Assembly (NCBI GenBank): GCA_024195265.1 | Contig: JAJLRJ010000006.1 | Coordinates: 768,001 to 832,000, forward strand | Direction: 5' to 3' | Source of the DNA: Dendrophyllia cribrosa | Lineage: Eukaryota > Cnidaria > Anthozoa > Scleractinia > Dendrophylliidae | DNA length: 64,000 bases | Shown here: positions 13,901-22,243 of the stretch, in pieces | Numbering within the stretch: position 1 is the first letter of the stretch | Layout: every line of letters starts with the position of its first letter | The notes under the pieces: generated by a model | Databases searched by the model: none | Told to the model about the DNA's origin: nothing | What the model saw: the letters and a program-made list of their open reading frames with translations, nothing else | Made by a program: the position numbers and the translations under genes

Positions 13901-16900
13901 AATCCATCAATTTTGTTATGACTGGACACCTTTCGCTTTGACCAGCTGGCTCCCTATCTAATTACCGCAGTTCTATCATTTTGACAGATATTTCAACCGA
14001 AGTGATCCTATGAATATTAACTTGCGGAAAGCGTTTTTGGAGTTTGACACCAGTTTGTGAGTACTCAAGTTATTTTTCATTTACGGTGGAACCCCGCTAA
14101 CTCGAACTCCTAGGAGAAACTATAACTTGTTCGAGATAGCGCCGGGGGTTCGAGTTTTTCGAGTTATTGACTAAGAAACGATCCAAGGGAAATGGGTCGG
14201 TGTTTGAGTTAGAGGGGTGTTCGAGTTAGAGGGGTGTTCGAGTTAGAGGGGTGTTCTACTGTAGTTGTCTTATTAGTGGAACTACATTTACTAATTACCT
14301 CTTTACCTCTTTACCTCCCCTCTCTGATGCACTATTTCAAGTGCAATTTTCAATCAAAAGTATACCATTGGATTAGAAAAATGATGTTGAAACGCTCAAT
14401 AGTTGGTTTCGTTGGTGCCTAAAATATAGTTTGTTTGCATTTTGGACGAGTTATAGCAGTGTAGATAATAATGTAGACAGCAGTGTCGACAGCAGTGGGA
14501 CAAAATTTTGCTCGATCGCTCGAAACATTGAGCCTGCGATATGTAATTGTCACCTGTCTTACCCATGGGGACGGCGTTGGAGGGTGGGGAGTCGGACGCA
14601 AATAAAACGTCTAGGGGGTGGGAGAGGGTACTAACGGCTCATAGGGGACTTTGATTCCGGTCGATTACCTCTGATAACAAAGACTTCTTGTAAGCTGACA
14701 CTGTGGTATAAAAACACGTACATTAATAACCACGACGGCGACGGCAGCGAGAACGACGTAGAACGGCACAAAACAATAGGTTTAATAAGCGAAAACAATG
14801 CCTCTGCACGTGCGTTTTACATTTTTGTACATTTCTTTGCCCGTTCCCTGCAAAACAACAACGTCAAATGATCAAATTATAGAAGAATTTAGTTTTATCG
14901 ACTGAGTCGATAAGGTAAATTGACCACCGTAAAAAGATTCAAATAGCTGACGTTTCGAGCGCTAGCCCTTCGTCGGAGCGAATCAAGGAATTGTGGGTAG
15001 TGTGTGGTTTTATATAGTAAGCGGTGGAGCTACGCTATTGGTGGAAATTTGGTGACGTGAAAAACAAATGTAGATTAGTTGAATGAAAAGCGTTCGTTGA
15101 TTCCGTGGGGTTTGAGAGTGCCGATTTGAAAGATGATTTTTTGTTCTAGGTTTTTACGGCTTTCTGTGTTACCCTGGTGTAGGGAAAGGCCGCAGATTGT
15201 TATGTGTTGTTTAGAATGGTTAGTAAGATTAAAATGGCGCGCGACTGGTTTGGATGCGTCTTTGTCATTTTTTTCAACGTCTCGGAGATGTTCACGAAAA
15301 CGGTCGCCCAGTCTCCTCCCTGTTTCGCCAATGTATATCTTTTTGCAAAAAGTACATGTAATGCAGTAGATAACATTTACGGAGGTGCATGTAAAACGAT
15401 CAGTGATTTTAATAGATCGTTTGGGTCCTGTTATTTTGTCCGCGTTGTGAATGAAAGGACAAGTGTTACATCGTGTGCGTGTGCATTTGAAAGTTCCCGG
15501 TACATCGTCAGATTTCAGTGCGCTCGTAACTAGAAAGTTGCCTATGTTTTTGTCACGTTTGAATGAAATTAGTGGGGGTTGTGAAAAAATTCTGCCAGTT
15601 TCGGGGTCGTTTTGGAGTAATTTGAAATTTTTTAAAATGATGCTTTTGACTGTGTTGTTGTGTGGGTGGAAAGTGAGGGTGAATGGAATTCTCTCGTTCT
15701 CTTCCTTCTGTGGCGTTTGTAGTGCTGACTGTCTGTCGATCTGTTGTGCACGTTGTTGGCCCGTATTAACAACAGAGTCAGGGTACCCACGTTTCTTGAA
15801 AAACTGGCACATTTCTTCTGATTTGTTGGAAAAATCAGAGTCATCACTACAGATTTTTCCAACAAATCAGAAGAAATGTGCCAGTTTTTCAAGAAACGTG
15901 GGTACCCTGACTCTGTTGTTAATACGGGCCAACAACGTGCACAACAGATCGACAGACAGTCAGCACTACAAACGCCACAGAAGGAAGAGAACGAGAGAAT
16001 TCCATTCACCCTCACTTTCCACCCACACAACAACACAGTCAAAAGCATCATTTTAAAAAATTTCAAATTACTCCAAAACGACCCCGAAACTGGCAGAATT
16101 TTTTCACAACCCCCACTAATTTCATTCAAACGTGACAAAAACATAGGCAACTTTCTAGTTACGAGCGCACTGAAATCTGACGATGTACCGGGAACTTTCA
16201 AATGCACACGCACACGATGTAACACTTGTCCTTTCATTCACAACGCGGACAAAATAACAGGACCCAAACGATCTATTAAAATCACTGATCGTTTTACATG
16301 CACCTCCGTAAATGTTATCTACTGCATTACATGTACTTTTTGCAAAAAGATATACATTGGCGAAACAGGGAGGAGACTGGGCGACCGTTTTCGTGAACAT
16401 CTCCGAGACGTTGAAAAAAATGACAAAGACGCATCCAAACCAGTCGCGCGCCATTTTAATCTTACTAACCATTCTAAACAACACATAACAATCTGCGGCC
16501 TTTCCCTACACCAGGGTAACACAGAAAGCCGTAAAAACCTAGAACAAAAAATCATCTTTCAAATCGGCACTCTCAAACCCCACGGAATCAACGAACGCTT
16601 TTCATTCAACTAATCTACATTTGTTTTTCACGTCACCAAATTTCCACCAATAGCGTAGCTCCACCGCTTACTATATAAAACCACACACTACCCACAATTC
16701 CTTGATTCGCTCCGACGAAGGGCTAGCGCTCGAAACGTCAGCTATTTGAATCTTTTTACGGTGGTCAATTTACCTTATCGACTCAGTCGATAAAACTAAA
16801 TTCTCGTGTTTCATCCCCCCACCGACGCAGCACCACAGTTTCTCTAGAAACTAACCCCGATCAAATTATAGGTTTTGAAGAGAACGTGAACACACGACGG

Positions 16901-19621
16901 TTAATTTTCGTTTCTCCATTTGAACTGGAAAGCCATCCCTTCAAATTCAGCTTCTGGACAATCCAGATACATTGACAAACTAAACCAATTGAAACAACTA
17001 CAAAGTAGTTTAAAAAAGCGCGAATCCTTTTTTCAAGTGACGTTTTCCTTGGCGTTGCCGTCGTCGTTGCTTAAGCTTCCAAGTGTCTGGATGCGGTTCT
17101 TTCCTAAGTGACGACCCACACTCGCAAAAAGTAAAAGTTGGTTGCACAGATTGGTTTTCAATTGAGTGTCGAAAGTAATTTCGCGATTTCTTTGGTTTTG
17201 CATTGCTACGCTTTGTGATTGGCTAAAAAATCTCGCGCCACTTTCTCAACCAATCATAAGTAAAACAAAAACCAATCGTGACTTGCTCGCAACTTCGCAC
17301 GCGCTTTCCCGCGCTTGGCTTGGTATTTGCTCTGAGTTCTGATTGGTTCATTGGATTGTCTGTGTCTCTTGTGATTGGCCAGTGTGATTGCTTTAGTATT
17401 GGTTTTACGACACTCGTTTGAAAAGCCCTCGCCTATTACATTAAATATAATGTTTAAATGAGATCGGATTCCAACGTGGGAATATATTAAGAGATGTCCA
17501 ACTGTCTTCGCATTTCAACGTTAGAAATCAGATTTCACAATTCAAGCGACCAGAAGAACAATATTTTCCAACAAAGCAAGAAACTATTATAAATTTGTCG
17601 TACAAGTGAAGAGTAACTGACGCTTTCACCTTTTTTTTCAATTAGGAGTGGCAAAATTTCCAAGGAAGACCTGAAAATCGTTCTTAACAAGCTTGCCATC
17701 AACATGGACACGGAGACTTTTGACAAACTCTTTGAAATGTGAGTGTAAAGAGAAGTTTTTGCTTGTTTGGGATGTTTTTGTTTAGTTGGAAAAGTGCGTG
17801 ATTTCTTTGTTTCCATTTAACTTTTGCCAAGGTTCCGCGATGGATTCAAAAAACCAATCATGCGATCACTCAAAACCACCTGTTACATATTTTTACGCGC
17901 TTGATACCAGTTGCACGTTTTCCCTTGCTTTGCATCGTTTTACATTTTCCCGCGCTTTTCATCGGTAGCACGTTTTCGCTTCCGTTCTGATTAGTTATCT
18001 TGTGTTGTGTCCTTAGACAAGAAACTTTGCTCCACCTTGTCTCTCTCCACCCAGGTGTATAAACGGATACCGGCGATAATGCTGGGGGTGACCTTGCGAT
18101 GGACTAGCATCCCATCCAGGATGAGTGGTTATTCTCTGAGTCTCAGTCGCTTCATGCTACGGAAACCGAGTTAAGCTCCGGCAGTTGTGAGCCACTAGGC
18201 TTGTGAAGACTACAGTATACCTCACCTTACCTGCATGTGATATTATCAACCCTAGTTATTGACTATGTGTTATATACTTCCTTTTTTCAGGTGCGATAAA
18301 AATCACTCCGGTTATATTGACTACCAAGAATTCGCCAAACACTTGACGAAGGATCCACCCCTCAGTCGGGGAGAAAAACCTTCAGGTTCATCAGTAATGA
18401 AAACAGATTACTGTCCACCGGAGCAGAGAAGGTAGCTTATAGAATTTGTATTAACGTATCCTGTGGTAGCATAAAGGCATGGAGTTTGTGAGAGCTGGCG
18501 AAGAAAAGTGAAGCTTGCGCTGTCGGCAAAGAGTGCTTTACATATCAGTGACTGTTGTGCTACCAGTTAAAACGTCAAGAGCGCCATAAGGAAAAAAATT
18601 GTCGAGCTCAGTTTAAGTGGTTTTCAATTTCAATGTTGTTGGAACATAATCAACGTAAAAAAAAAAATTGGCACATTTCTATGTAACCGGCGCCAAGCGC
18701 GGGAAAACTCACGTGATCAAGTCAGAATTGGTTCAGGTTTCCCTTTTGATTGGTTGAAAAAGTGTCGCGAGATTTTTTTTAGCCAATCACAAAGCGTAGC
18801 ATAGCAAAACCAAAGCAAATACGATTCGACACTGAATAAAAACCGCTCCAATTCAGACTGTAAATGGTATCTTCTTGATCGTATTCCGAATTCGTAATTT
18901 GTAAGAAATGGTTGCAATAAATGTACAGTAGTTATATTGGATCTTTTCTTTTTAGATTCACGTCTGCTCAGCAGCGCACGATAGAGATGTCGAAGAGGAT
19001 TGAGCCTTTGTCTGTGAGCTCGCACTATTTCCACAAACATCACTCGGGAGGTATGTGGCAAGAACTGGGTCTTAGTTCCTCACCGACATAATAATGTTCT
19101 CATTTAACAACAAAATATAAACTTCATGTATTAAAGATAATTTCCCTATGTCCCAATTTATTTTTACTCGGAATTTTTCGCTTGGTGGATCATTTTATTA
19201 TCTCGTGAATACGCGAAGCGCTAAACGAGTTACAGCAATGGAACAAAATGTCACGTGATCGATCAATCGGCTGTACATTGAGCCCGCGATATGTAATGGT
19301 CATCTGCCTTACCCATAGGGCCCGGGGAGTTTCGTATTCACGAGTTGGCTCATAGGAGCCTTTGATTAACCAAGCAGCCAGTCAATTTATTTGACTAACA
19401 TCTTATTTTTTACAGTACCTCGCCTTTCAACCACCGCTCAAGACTTCGTCAGACCCGACAGAATGCCAGGTATACAGTCCAATCCTAGTGCTGAAAAAAG
19501 CTACTATTGTTTTTTTTTTTGCCTATGGAATGAAGGTTTTGGTAACTAAAGTTTTTGTTTATTTTCAACTGGACATGTTTTTGTTTACTACACAGGAACT
19601 CCTCGACTTTCCGCTCGATAA
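1935..19621 (+). CDS. EF-hand protein with axonemal-type SHFxFG...DF repeats (21 exons, ~693 aa)
   Basis: Exons: 1935-2102, 4071-4199, 4820-4897, 5034-5137, 5750-6042, 6267-6310, 7696-7738, 7872-7939, 8070-8162, 8355-8384, 9161-9233, 9961-10103, 11171-11311, 12954-13051, 13772-13870, 13988-14056, 17646-17738, 18291-18431, 18956-19050, 19416-19469, 19596-19621. All junctions are GT..AG, phases match, and the sum is 2082 nt with no internal stop. The product repeats a motif of the form [ST]HFxFG followed ~10 residues later by xxDF (for example TSFVLG, THFQFG, STHFVLG, STHFHFG, SSHYFHKHHSG). Near the C-terminus are two EF-hand loops, DTSLSGKISKED (about 555-566) and DKNHSGYIDYQE (591-602), with the calcium ligands present. 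There is no signal peptide or membrane segment. The repeat style recalls SAXO/TEX45/PPP1R32-type ciliary proteins, so a calcium-responsive axonemal microtubule role is inferred. Orthology is unproven. Exon 1 is the least certain; it was chosen because its phase, donor and HSEHAQQKPWTTSF text fit. Confidence 0.82.
3055..3635. mobile_element. TIR element carrying a nested foldback insertion
   Basis: The ends are inverted copies of AGGTGCGGTTACAT. A second, uninterrupted copy in the opposite orientation lies at about 26929-27313. Relative to that copy, this one is split by a 159-bp foldback at 3354-3512. No ORF is present, so it is a non-autonomous DNA element. It sits in intron 1 of the EF-hand gene. 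Confidence 0.75.
3354..3512. mobile_element. TGTTGTGG foldback MITE, copy 1
   Basis: Near-perfect palindrome: TGTTGTGGTTCAAATTTTTC at the left is mirrored by GAAAAAATTGAACCACAACA at the right, with a short central spacer around TTCATTATCATATT. A second copy of the same family is at 38345-38503 in an intron of NOP53. Confidence 0.85.
3861..3884. repeat. Poly-G tract (24 bp)
   Basis: A run of 24 consecutive G residues lies within a G-rich stretch of intron 1. Length calls in such runs are unreliable. Confidence 0.8.
5220..5563. mobile_element. pogo-like MITE (CAGTGAAACC ends)
   Basis: It starts CAGTGAAACCTCC and ends with the inverse GAGGTTTCACTG, and is followed by TA. This is the end structure of pogo/Tigger-type elements. 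The interior is non-coding and contains a (TCAA)n run near 5278 and an (AAT)n run near 5338. It lies in intron 4 of the EF-hand gene. Confidence 0.65.
6326..7640 (+). repeat. Tandem duplication of a compound (AGC/AGT)n array
   Basis: A block at 6326-7026 begins GTTTTCCAGTATGTAGCAG, runs through AGC/AGT trinucleotides and ends GGTTATTTGAAACAT. A second block at 7028-7640 has identical flanks and near-identical internal order but is about 88 bp shorter. The array can be read as long Ser or Leu/Cys runs in several frames, but it lies inside intron 6, between a 44-nt and a 43-nt exon of the EF-hand gene, so it is not coding. Confidence 0.9.
10165..10424. mobile_element. Foldback MITE with TATTTTT duplications
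   Basis: The termini ACAGGGGGTGACAACTCT and AGAGTTGTCACCCCCTGT are inverted copies. TATTTTT directly precedes the left end and directly follows the right end, consistent with a 7-bp (or slightly longer) target duplication. No ORF is seen. It is located in intron 12 of the EF-hand gene. Confidence 0.8.
10986..11080 (+). repeat. (GTAT)n microsatellite
   Basis: About 23 uninterrupted GTAT units lie in intron 12, roughly 90 bp before exon 13 of the EF-hand gene. Confidence 0.95.
11678..12832 (+). repeat. 1.15-kb minisatellite, 24/29-bp units
   Basis: The basic unit is GACAGCCTTGATAGTGATGG followed by GATGGGATG (29 bp). A 24-bp form lacks one GGGAT block, and longer forms carry an extra GACAGCCTTGA. 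The opening units (11704-11780) are divergent and contain CTCGTCGGCTAAGAATT. All frames are open because of unit length, but the array sits in intron 13 of the EF-hand gene, so it is non-coding. Confidence 0.95.
13351..13476. repeat. Short inverted repeat in intron 14
   Basis: GTTTCTTGGTGTTGCGGA at 13351-13368 is matched by its exact reverse complement at 13459-13476, with about 90 bp between them. It is probably the termini of a small non-autonomous element. Confidence 0.55.
14084..14261. mobile_element. pogo-like MITE (CGGTGGAACCCC ends)
   Basis: The left end CGGTGGAACCCCGC and right end GTGTTCTACTG are imperfect inverted copies flanked by TA on both sides (14082-14083 and 14262-14263). 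The right part contains three tandem copies of a GTTCGAGTTAGAGGG-type unit that derives from the terminal sequence. It is located in intron 16 of the EF-hand gene. Confidence 0.75.
14870..14882 (+). repeat. Target-site duplication, left copy
   Basis: GATCAAATTATAG here is repeated exactly at 16859-16871, immediately outside the other end of the palindromic Penelope-like insertion. Confidence 0.85.
14936..14984 (-). ncRNA. Hammerhead ribozyme-like motif, left arm
   Basis: This is the exact reverse complement of the motif at 16704-16752. It has the same core CGACGA...CGAAAC-GTC and the same outer helix GATTC/GAATC. Penelope-like elements are known to encode minimal type I hammerheads in their terminal repeats. 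Confidence 0.5.
15075..15812 (-). CDS. Penelope-like GIY-YIG endonuclease fragment (245 aa), left arm
   Basis: The ORF is identical to the right-arm copy at 15876-16613. It contains a cysteine cluster (CTRTRCNTCPF), then CITCTFC and the GIY-YIG signature IYIGETGRRLGDRFREHL, and ends NERFSFN. In Penelope-like elements this endonuclease follows the reverse transcriptase and nicks the target for priming. Here the RT is absent; the frame stays open upstream of the first Met only to the palindrome centre. It is a truncated retroelement gene, not a host gene. Confidence 0.85.
   Translation of the reverse strand: MCQFFKKRGYPDSVVNTGQQRAQQIDRQSALQTPQKEENERIPFTLTFHPHNNTVKSIILKNFKLLQNDPETGRIFSQPPLISFKRDKNIGNFLVTSALKSDDVPGTFKCTRTRCNTCPFIHNADKITGPKRSIKITDRFTCTSVNVIYCITCTFCKKIYIGETGRRLGDRFREHLRDVEKNDKDASKPVARHFNLTNHSKQHITICGLSLHQGNTESRKNLEQKIIFQIGTLKPHGINERFSFN
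15876..16613 (+). CDS. Penelope-like GIY-YIG endonuclease fragment (245 aa), right arm
   Basis: This is the mirror copy of the left-arm ORF. The Met is internal to a longer frame (DFSNKSEE precedes it), which shows that the original protein continued upstream into the RT/thumb region. The GIY-YIG core includes the catalytic-type Tyr in IYIG and the Arg in GRRLGDRFREH. A linker rich in paired cysteines precedes it. The ORF is intact to its stop, so the insertion is probably young. Confidence 0.85.
   Translation: MCQFFKKRGYPDSVVNTGQQRAQQIDRQSALQTPQKEENERIPFTLTFHPHNNTVKSIILKNFKLLQNDPETGRIFSQPPLISFKRDKNIGNFLVTSALKSDDVPGTFKCTRTRCNTCPFIHNADKITGPKRSIKITDRFTCTSVNVIYCITCTFCKKIYIGETGRRLGDRFREHLRDVEKNDKDASKPVARHFNLTNHSKQHITICGLSLHQGNTESRKNLEQKIIFQIGTLKPHGINERFSFN
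16704..16752 (+). ncRNA. Hammerhead ribozyme-like motif, right arm
   Basis: The order GATTC, GCTC, CGACGA, GGGC-TAGC-GCTC, GAAAC, GTC, AGC, GAATC can fold as a type I hammerhead. Stem I is GATTC/GAATC plus GCT/AGC, stem II is GGGC/GCTC with a TAGC loop and one GU pair, and stem III is very short, as reported for Penelope-like hammerheads. The predicted cleavage is after the C of GTC at 16739. The core reads CCGACGA instead of canonical CUGANGA, so activity is doubtful. Confidence 0.5.
16859..16871 (+). repeat. Target-site duplication, right copy
   Basis: Exact copy of GATCAAATTATAG at 14870-14882, bordering the palindromic Penelope-like insertion. Confidence 0.85.
17152..17427. repeat. CCAAT-rich dispersed element, copy 1
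   Basis: Begins TTTTCAATTGAGTGTCGAAAG and ends near ACGACACTCGTTTGAAAAG. About seven ATTGG/CCAAT pentamers occur within it on both strands. It shares blocks such as TTTGTGATTGGCTAAAAAAT and CGCGCCACTTTCTCAACC with copies at 18614-18848, 39441-41033, 45184-45842 and 51220-51458. It has no ORF and lies in intron 16 of the EF-hand gene. Confidence 0.8.
18007..18236. repeat. Dispersed SINE-like repeat
   Basis: The stretch includes GTGTCCTTAGACAAGAAACT, CCACCCAGGTGTATAAACGG and TTGCGATGGACTAGCATCCC. This text resembles widely dispersed animal SINE/LINE tails, by recollection rather than by comparison within the window. It sits in intron 17 of the EF-hand gene. Confidence 0.45.
18614..18848. repeat. 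CCAAT-rich dispersed element, copy 2 (inverted, degenerate)
   Basis: Reverse-oriented relative to copy 1: TTGATTGGTTGAAAAAGTG, AGCCAATCACAAAGCGTAG and a final TTCGACACTGAATAAAAACCG match its complement. The left part has diverged. It is located in intron 18 of the EF-hand gene. Confidence 0.7.
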
Positions 19622-19734
19622 CGCGGACATTCAACACACCACAGAGTGATTTTCATTTTGAAAGCTCGCCATCCAATTAACTCGTGTGGATTTCGATGAA
19701 GTGTGATGGGACAAAACATTGAGCATTGGGCAGT

Positions 19735-19995
19735 CACATTGAGCAGTCACACATTGAGCAGCCACACATTGAGCAGTCACACATTGATCAGTCACACATT
19801 GATCAGTCACACATTGATCAGTCACACATTGATTAGTCACACATTGAGCAGCCACACATTGATCAGTCACACATTGATCAGTCCACATTGAGCAGTCACA
19901 CATTGATTAGTCACACATTGATTAGTCACACATTGAGCAGTCACACATTGAGCAGTCACACATTGATTAGTCACACATTGAGCAGTCACACATTG
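19735..19995 (+). repeat. 15-bp minisatellite in the 3' UTR
   Basis: Some 17 units of CACATTGAGCAGTCA and its variants (GATCAG, GATTAG, GAGCAGCC). It begins about 115 bp after the stop codon of the EF-hand gene and ends before its poly(A) signal, so it should be transcribed. Confidence 0.9.
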
Positions 19996-20228
19996 CAAGA
20001 GAGTGGCATCGCAGTTTGGTCATATTAATGTCTCACAGGCTTTTAAAAGAATCGGACTCGATGATAAAGCGCCGTGTTAATGTGTCCACAATGGAATGAG
20101 CACGGCGTCTTGTTGTTTAAACACTAGAAAAGATATTTTAAGAAGCGTAGAATTGAATGCTATTATTTTTTGTAGCGGAAAAAAGTGTTCGATGATTCAC
20201 CTCGAGAGAAGGATATCGTTTCAGTTGA

Positions 20229-20234
20229 AATAAA
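20229..20234 (+). terminator. Poly(A) signal AATAAA of the EF-hand gene
   Basis: AATAAA lies 608 bases after the stop, followed within 30 bases by a T-rich stretch. It is the best placed signal downstream of the gene. Confidence 0.5.
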
Positions 20235-20545
20235 GTTATATAAAACAAACTCTTTTGTTTAAACATTTTATTCACTAAGTGAGAGCAAATCTTTGACCCC
20301 AAAATATCAATTTTTTTTTCGGTTCGTATCATAAAATCTATTTACGCCTTTTATCATTTACTATTTTCCTCTTGATCTCAAAACTATTCTCTATGAGGCG
20401 ATTAATTTGTATGAAATACTTTCTATTTCTTTTCTTTTTCTTTTTAATTTCATGGCTTAAAAATGCAGCTTAGTTTGAAAAAGTTGCAGATGCCTTATTT
20501 TTAAAATCACAAAAGGGGAAACAGCTACAAAATGTTTGTAAATGG

Positions 20546-20745
20546 AGGTAGCGTGGTGAAGTGGTTAGGCCGCCGGCCTTGAAATCCGAGGACCCGGGTT
20601 CAAGTCCCGCTCCTCTGCCACGCTTGTAAAATAGCCAACTGGTTTGCCTCCTGTCAGTTGGGATTTTTGCAATATTTGTTTCTAGTGTTGTGTTTCATTA
20701 TCTCTGAAAAGCCCCACACGGGGGAGAATAATTAAATATTTAATT
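20546..20745 (+). repeat. tRNA-Ser-derived SINE, copy 1
   Basis: The head has a tRNA-like A box (TAGCGTGGTGAAGTGGTTAG), an anticodon-loop-like CTTGAAA and a B box (GGGTTCAAGTCC). The acceptor stem does not close properly, so it is not a functional tRNA. A tail containing AACTGGTTTGCCTCCTGTC and CAGTTGGGAT, which recurs at 46985-47050, and an AT-rich end mark it as a SINE. Confidence 0.75.
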
Positions 20746-21745
20746 TATTTTAATTAATATTCTTAGAGAATATTTTGATGACGGAAGTACCACTGTAAAC
20801 CATAACCTTGTGACAAGGGCTGAAGAAGTACGTCCTACCTCGAAAACGAAAGTCACTTAATGTCCCACAAGTCCACGCGCTGCAATTGTCTGATTCCGAG
20901 ACGGTCTGTGGACGAGACAGCAACCTCATGCAGAGGTACATACAAGAAGTTATATAAACGAATCTGTGTGCTACAAGTGGTTATATACAACACCGGAGTA
21001 CATTTTCGCCACAGTGATTCAATAACCAAATATTTCCTATTATAATATTAGATTCTACTTGGCATTCATTTACACCAGTCACTACAAGAAAGGATCCCTC
21101 GATCGATTTACGGTAATTTTAAGCTGAGGTTTTCGAATACTAAATTTATTTTTAAAATGTAATTTTCTCTGACTCTACCTTAAGCCTGTTTTTCGTGTGC
21201 TGTCAGCATACCAGTAATCTATCCCAGGCGAGTGCAGTCTCGAGGTAAAAGAAGGAACATAACATAAGAAATCTAACGAACTGCGTGATAAATCTAGCAG
21301 CCACATATCAGGTTTGTAATTACAAAGGTGTGTCTCCAGCGATTCTAATGCCGGAACAATCAGTTAGCACCAACAGCTGTATTGAAGCATGTTACTTTGT
21401 GGCATGCAAGAACCAGGCTCAACATTGCACACTGTAGCCGTTAGCTTTTAGTTCAATACATGTACATATATATGATCTAACTCATCGTAAATTCCCATCT
21501 AATTTTGTTGAACTCATGTTCGTGTATTCACTGAGCAAGCAATGTACTTACCCTCACTCCTCCTATTACATATACCAATTTGTGAACTGTGAGTATCACT
21601 AATAGAAGTCTAAATTACAATACGTATTCAGTACTCCTCTTTCTCCACGCTTCCCACCAGAAGTCTTTAAGTTGCTTGATGTAGTAACATTAATTACAGT
21701 ATAGCTATAGTCATAAAAAAAAACAATTAAGTAAGATCAGAGCTG

Positions 21746-22193
21746 TCAAACGGTAGTCGTTTCAACGCCATTGAAAGCCACACTTTTAACCACGGTACCG
21801 TTGGTTTCTGGCGCGTTTTCACCGCCTTCGCACTCGTCTCGTAACAATTCCTTCTTTTCCCTTGGTTGCGCCTTATCTGACATTTTTTTACAACACCACG
21901 ATAAAATGGCACTCCAGCTAAACTGTCCCCAGTCCCCTTGTGGTCCAATAGTACAGCAAAGGGCCTGGAAGAAGAAAGTTGAGAAGGCCCAACCCACAGT
22001 CATGACTAGCATCAGAAAATGTCCCATCTGCAGATAAGACAGGACCCTCGAAGGCATCATCATTGCACCTAAAAAAGTAAAAACGTTCTTTTAATTCGCT
22101 CGTTGATTGGTATCCTATTTTTATCACTATGAGGTAAGGTGAGATTATGCACTTATTGACTGAGTGGGAGGGTCGGACGGGAAATATTTGGCT

Positions 22194-22243
<50 letters not shown>

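Larger units (their letters stand above)
14883..16858. mobile_element. Palindromic Penelope-like retroelement insertion
   Basis: Two inverted arms, 14884-15836 and 15852-16804 (953 bp each, identical over every stretch compared), face each other across a 15-bp spacer. Each arm carries the 3' part of a Penelope-like element: the last residues before the ORF start, a GIY-YIG endonuclease ORF, and a terminal region with a hammerhead-ribozyme-like motif. No reverse transcriptase domain is present, so each copy is 5'-truncated. Only the right side has an extra 54-bp tail (16805-16858). An exact 13-bp duplication (GATCAAATTATAG) flanks the whole unit, so both arms appear to have entered as one insertion. 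It lies in intron 16 of the EF-hand gene. Confidence 0.85.
19622..21745. other. Convergent intergenic region (3' UTRs of EF-hand and Dispatched-like genes)
   Basis: This holds the EF-hand gene 3' UTR with a 15-bp minisatellite (19735-19995) and a poly(A) signal (20229), then a tRNA-derived SINE (about 20546-20745), then AT-rich sequence up to the stop codon of the Dispatched-like gene. An AATAAA on the minus strand at 21145-21150 is a possible poly(A) signal for that gene. No other gene was recognised. Confidence 0.6.

Noticed and set aside
15451..16237. 201-aa ORFs crossing the palindrome centre on both strands
   Set aside because: They are antisense shadows of the GIY-YIG ORFs, differing only where they cross the 15-bp spacer.
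15075..16613. GIY-YIG ORF as a host endonuclease gene
   Set aside because: It lies in a palindromic insertion with a target duplication and matches the Penelope-like element arrangement.
20546..20622. Functional tRNA-Ser gene
   Set aside because: A and B boxes are good but the acceptor stem does not pair fully and a SINE tail shared with another copy follows, so it is a tRNA-derived SINE head.
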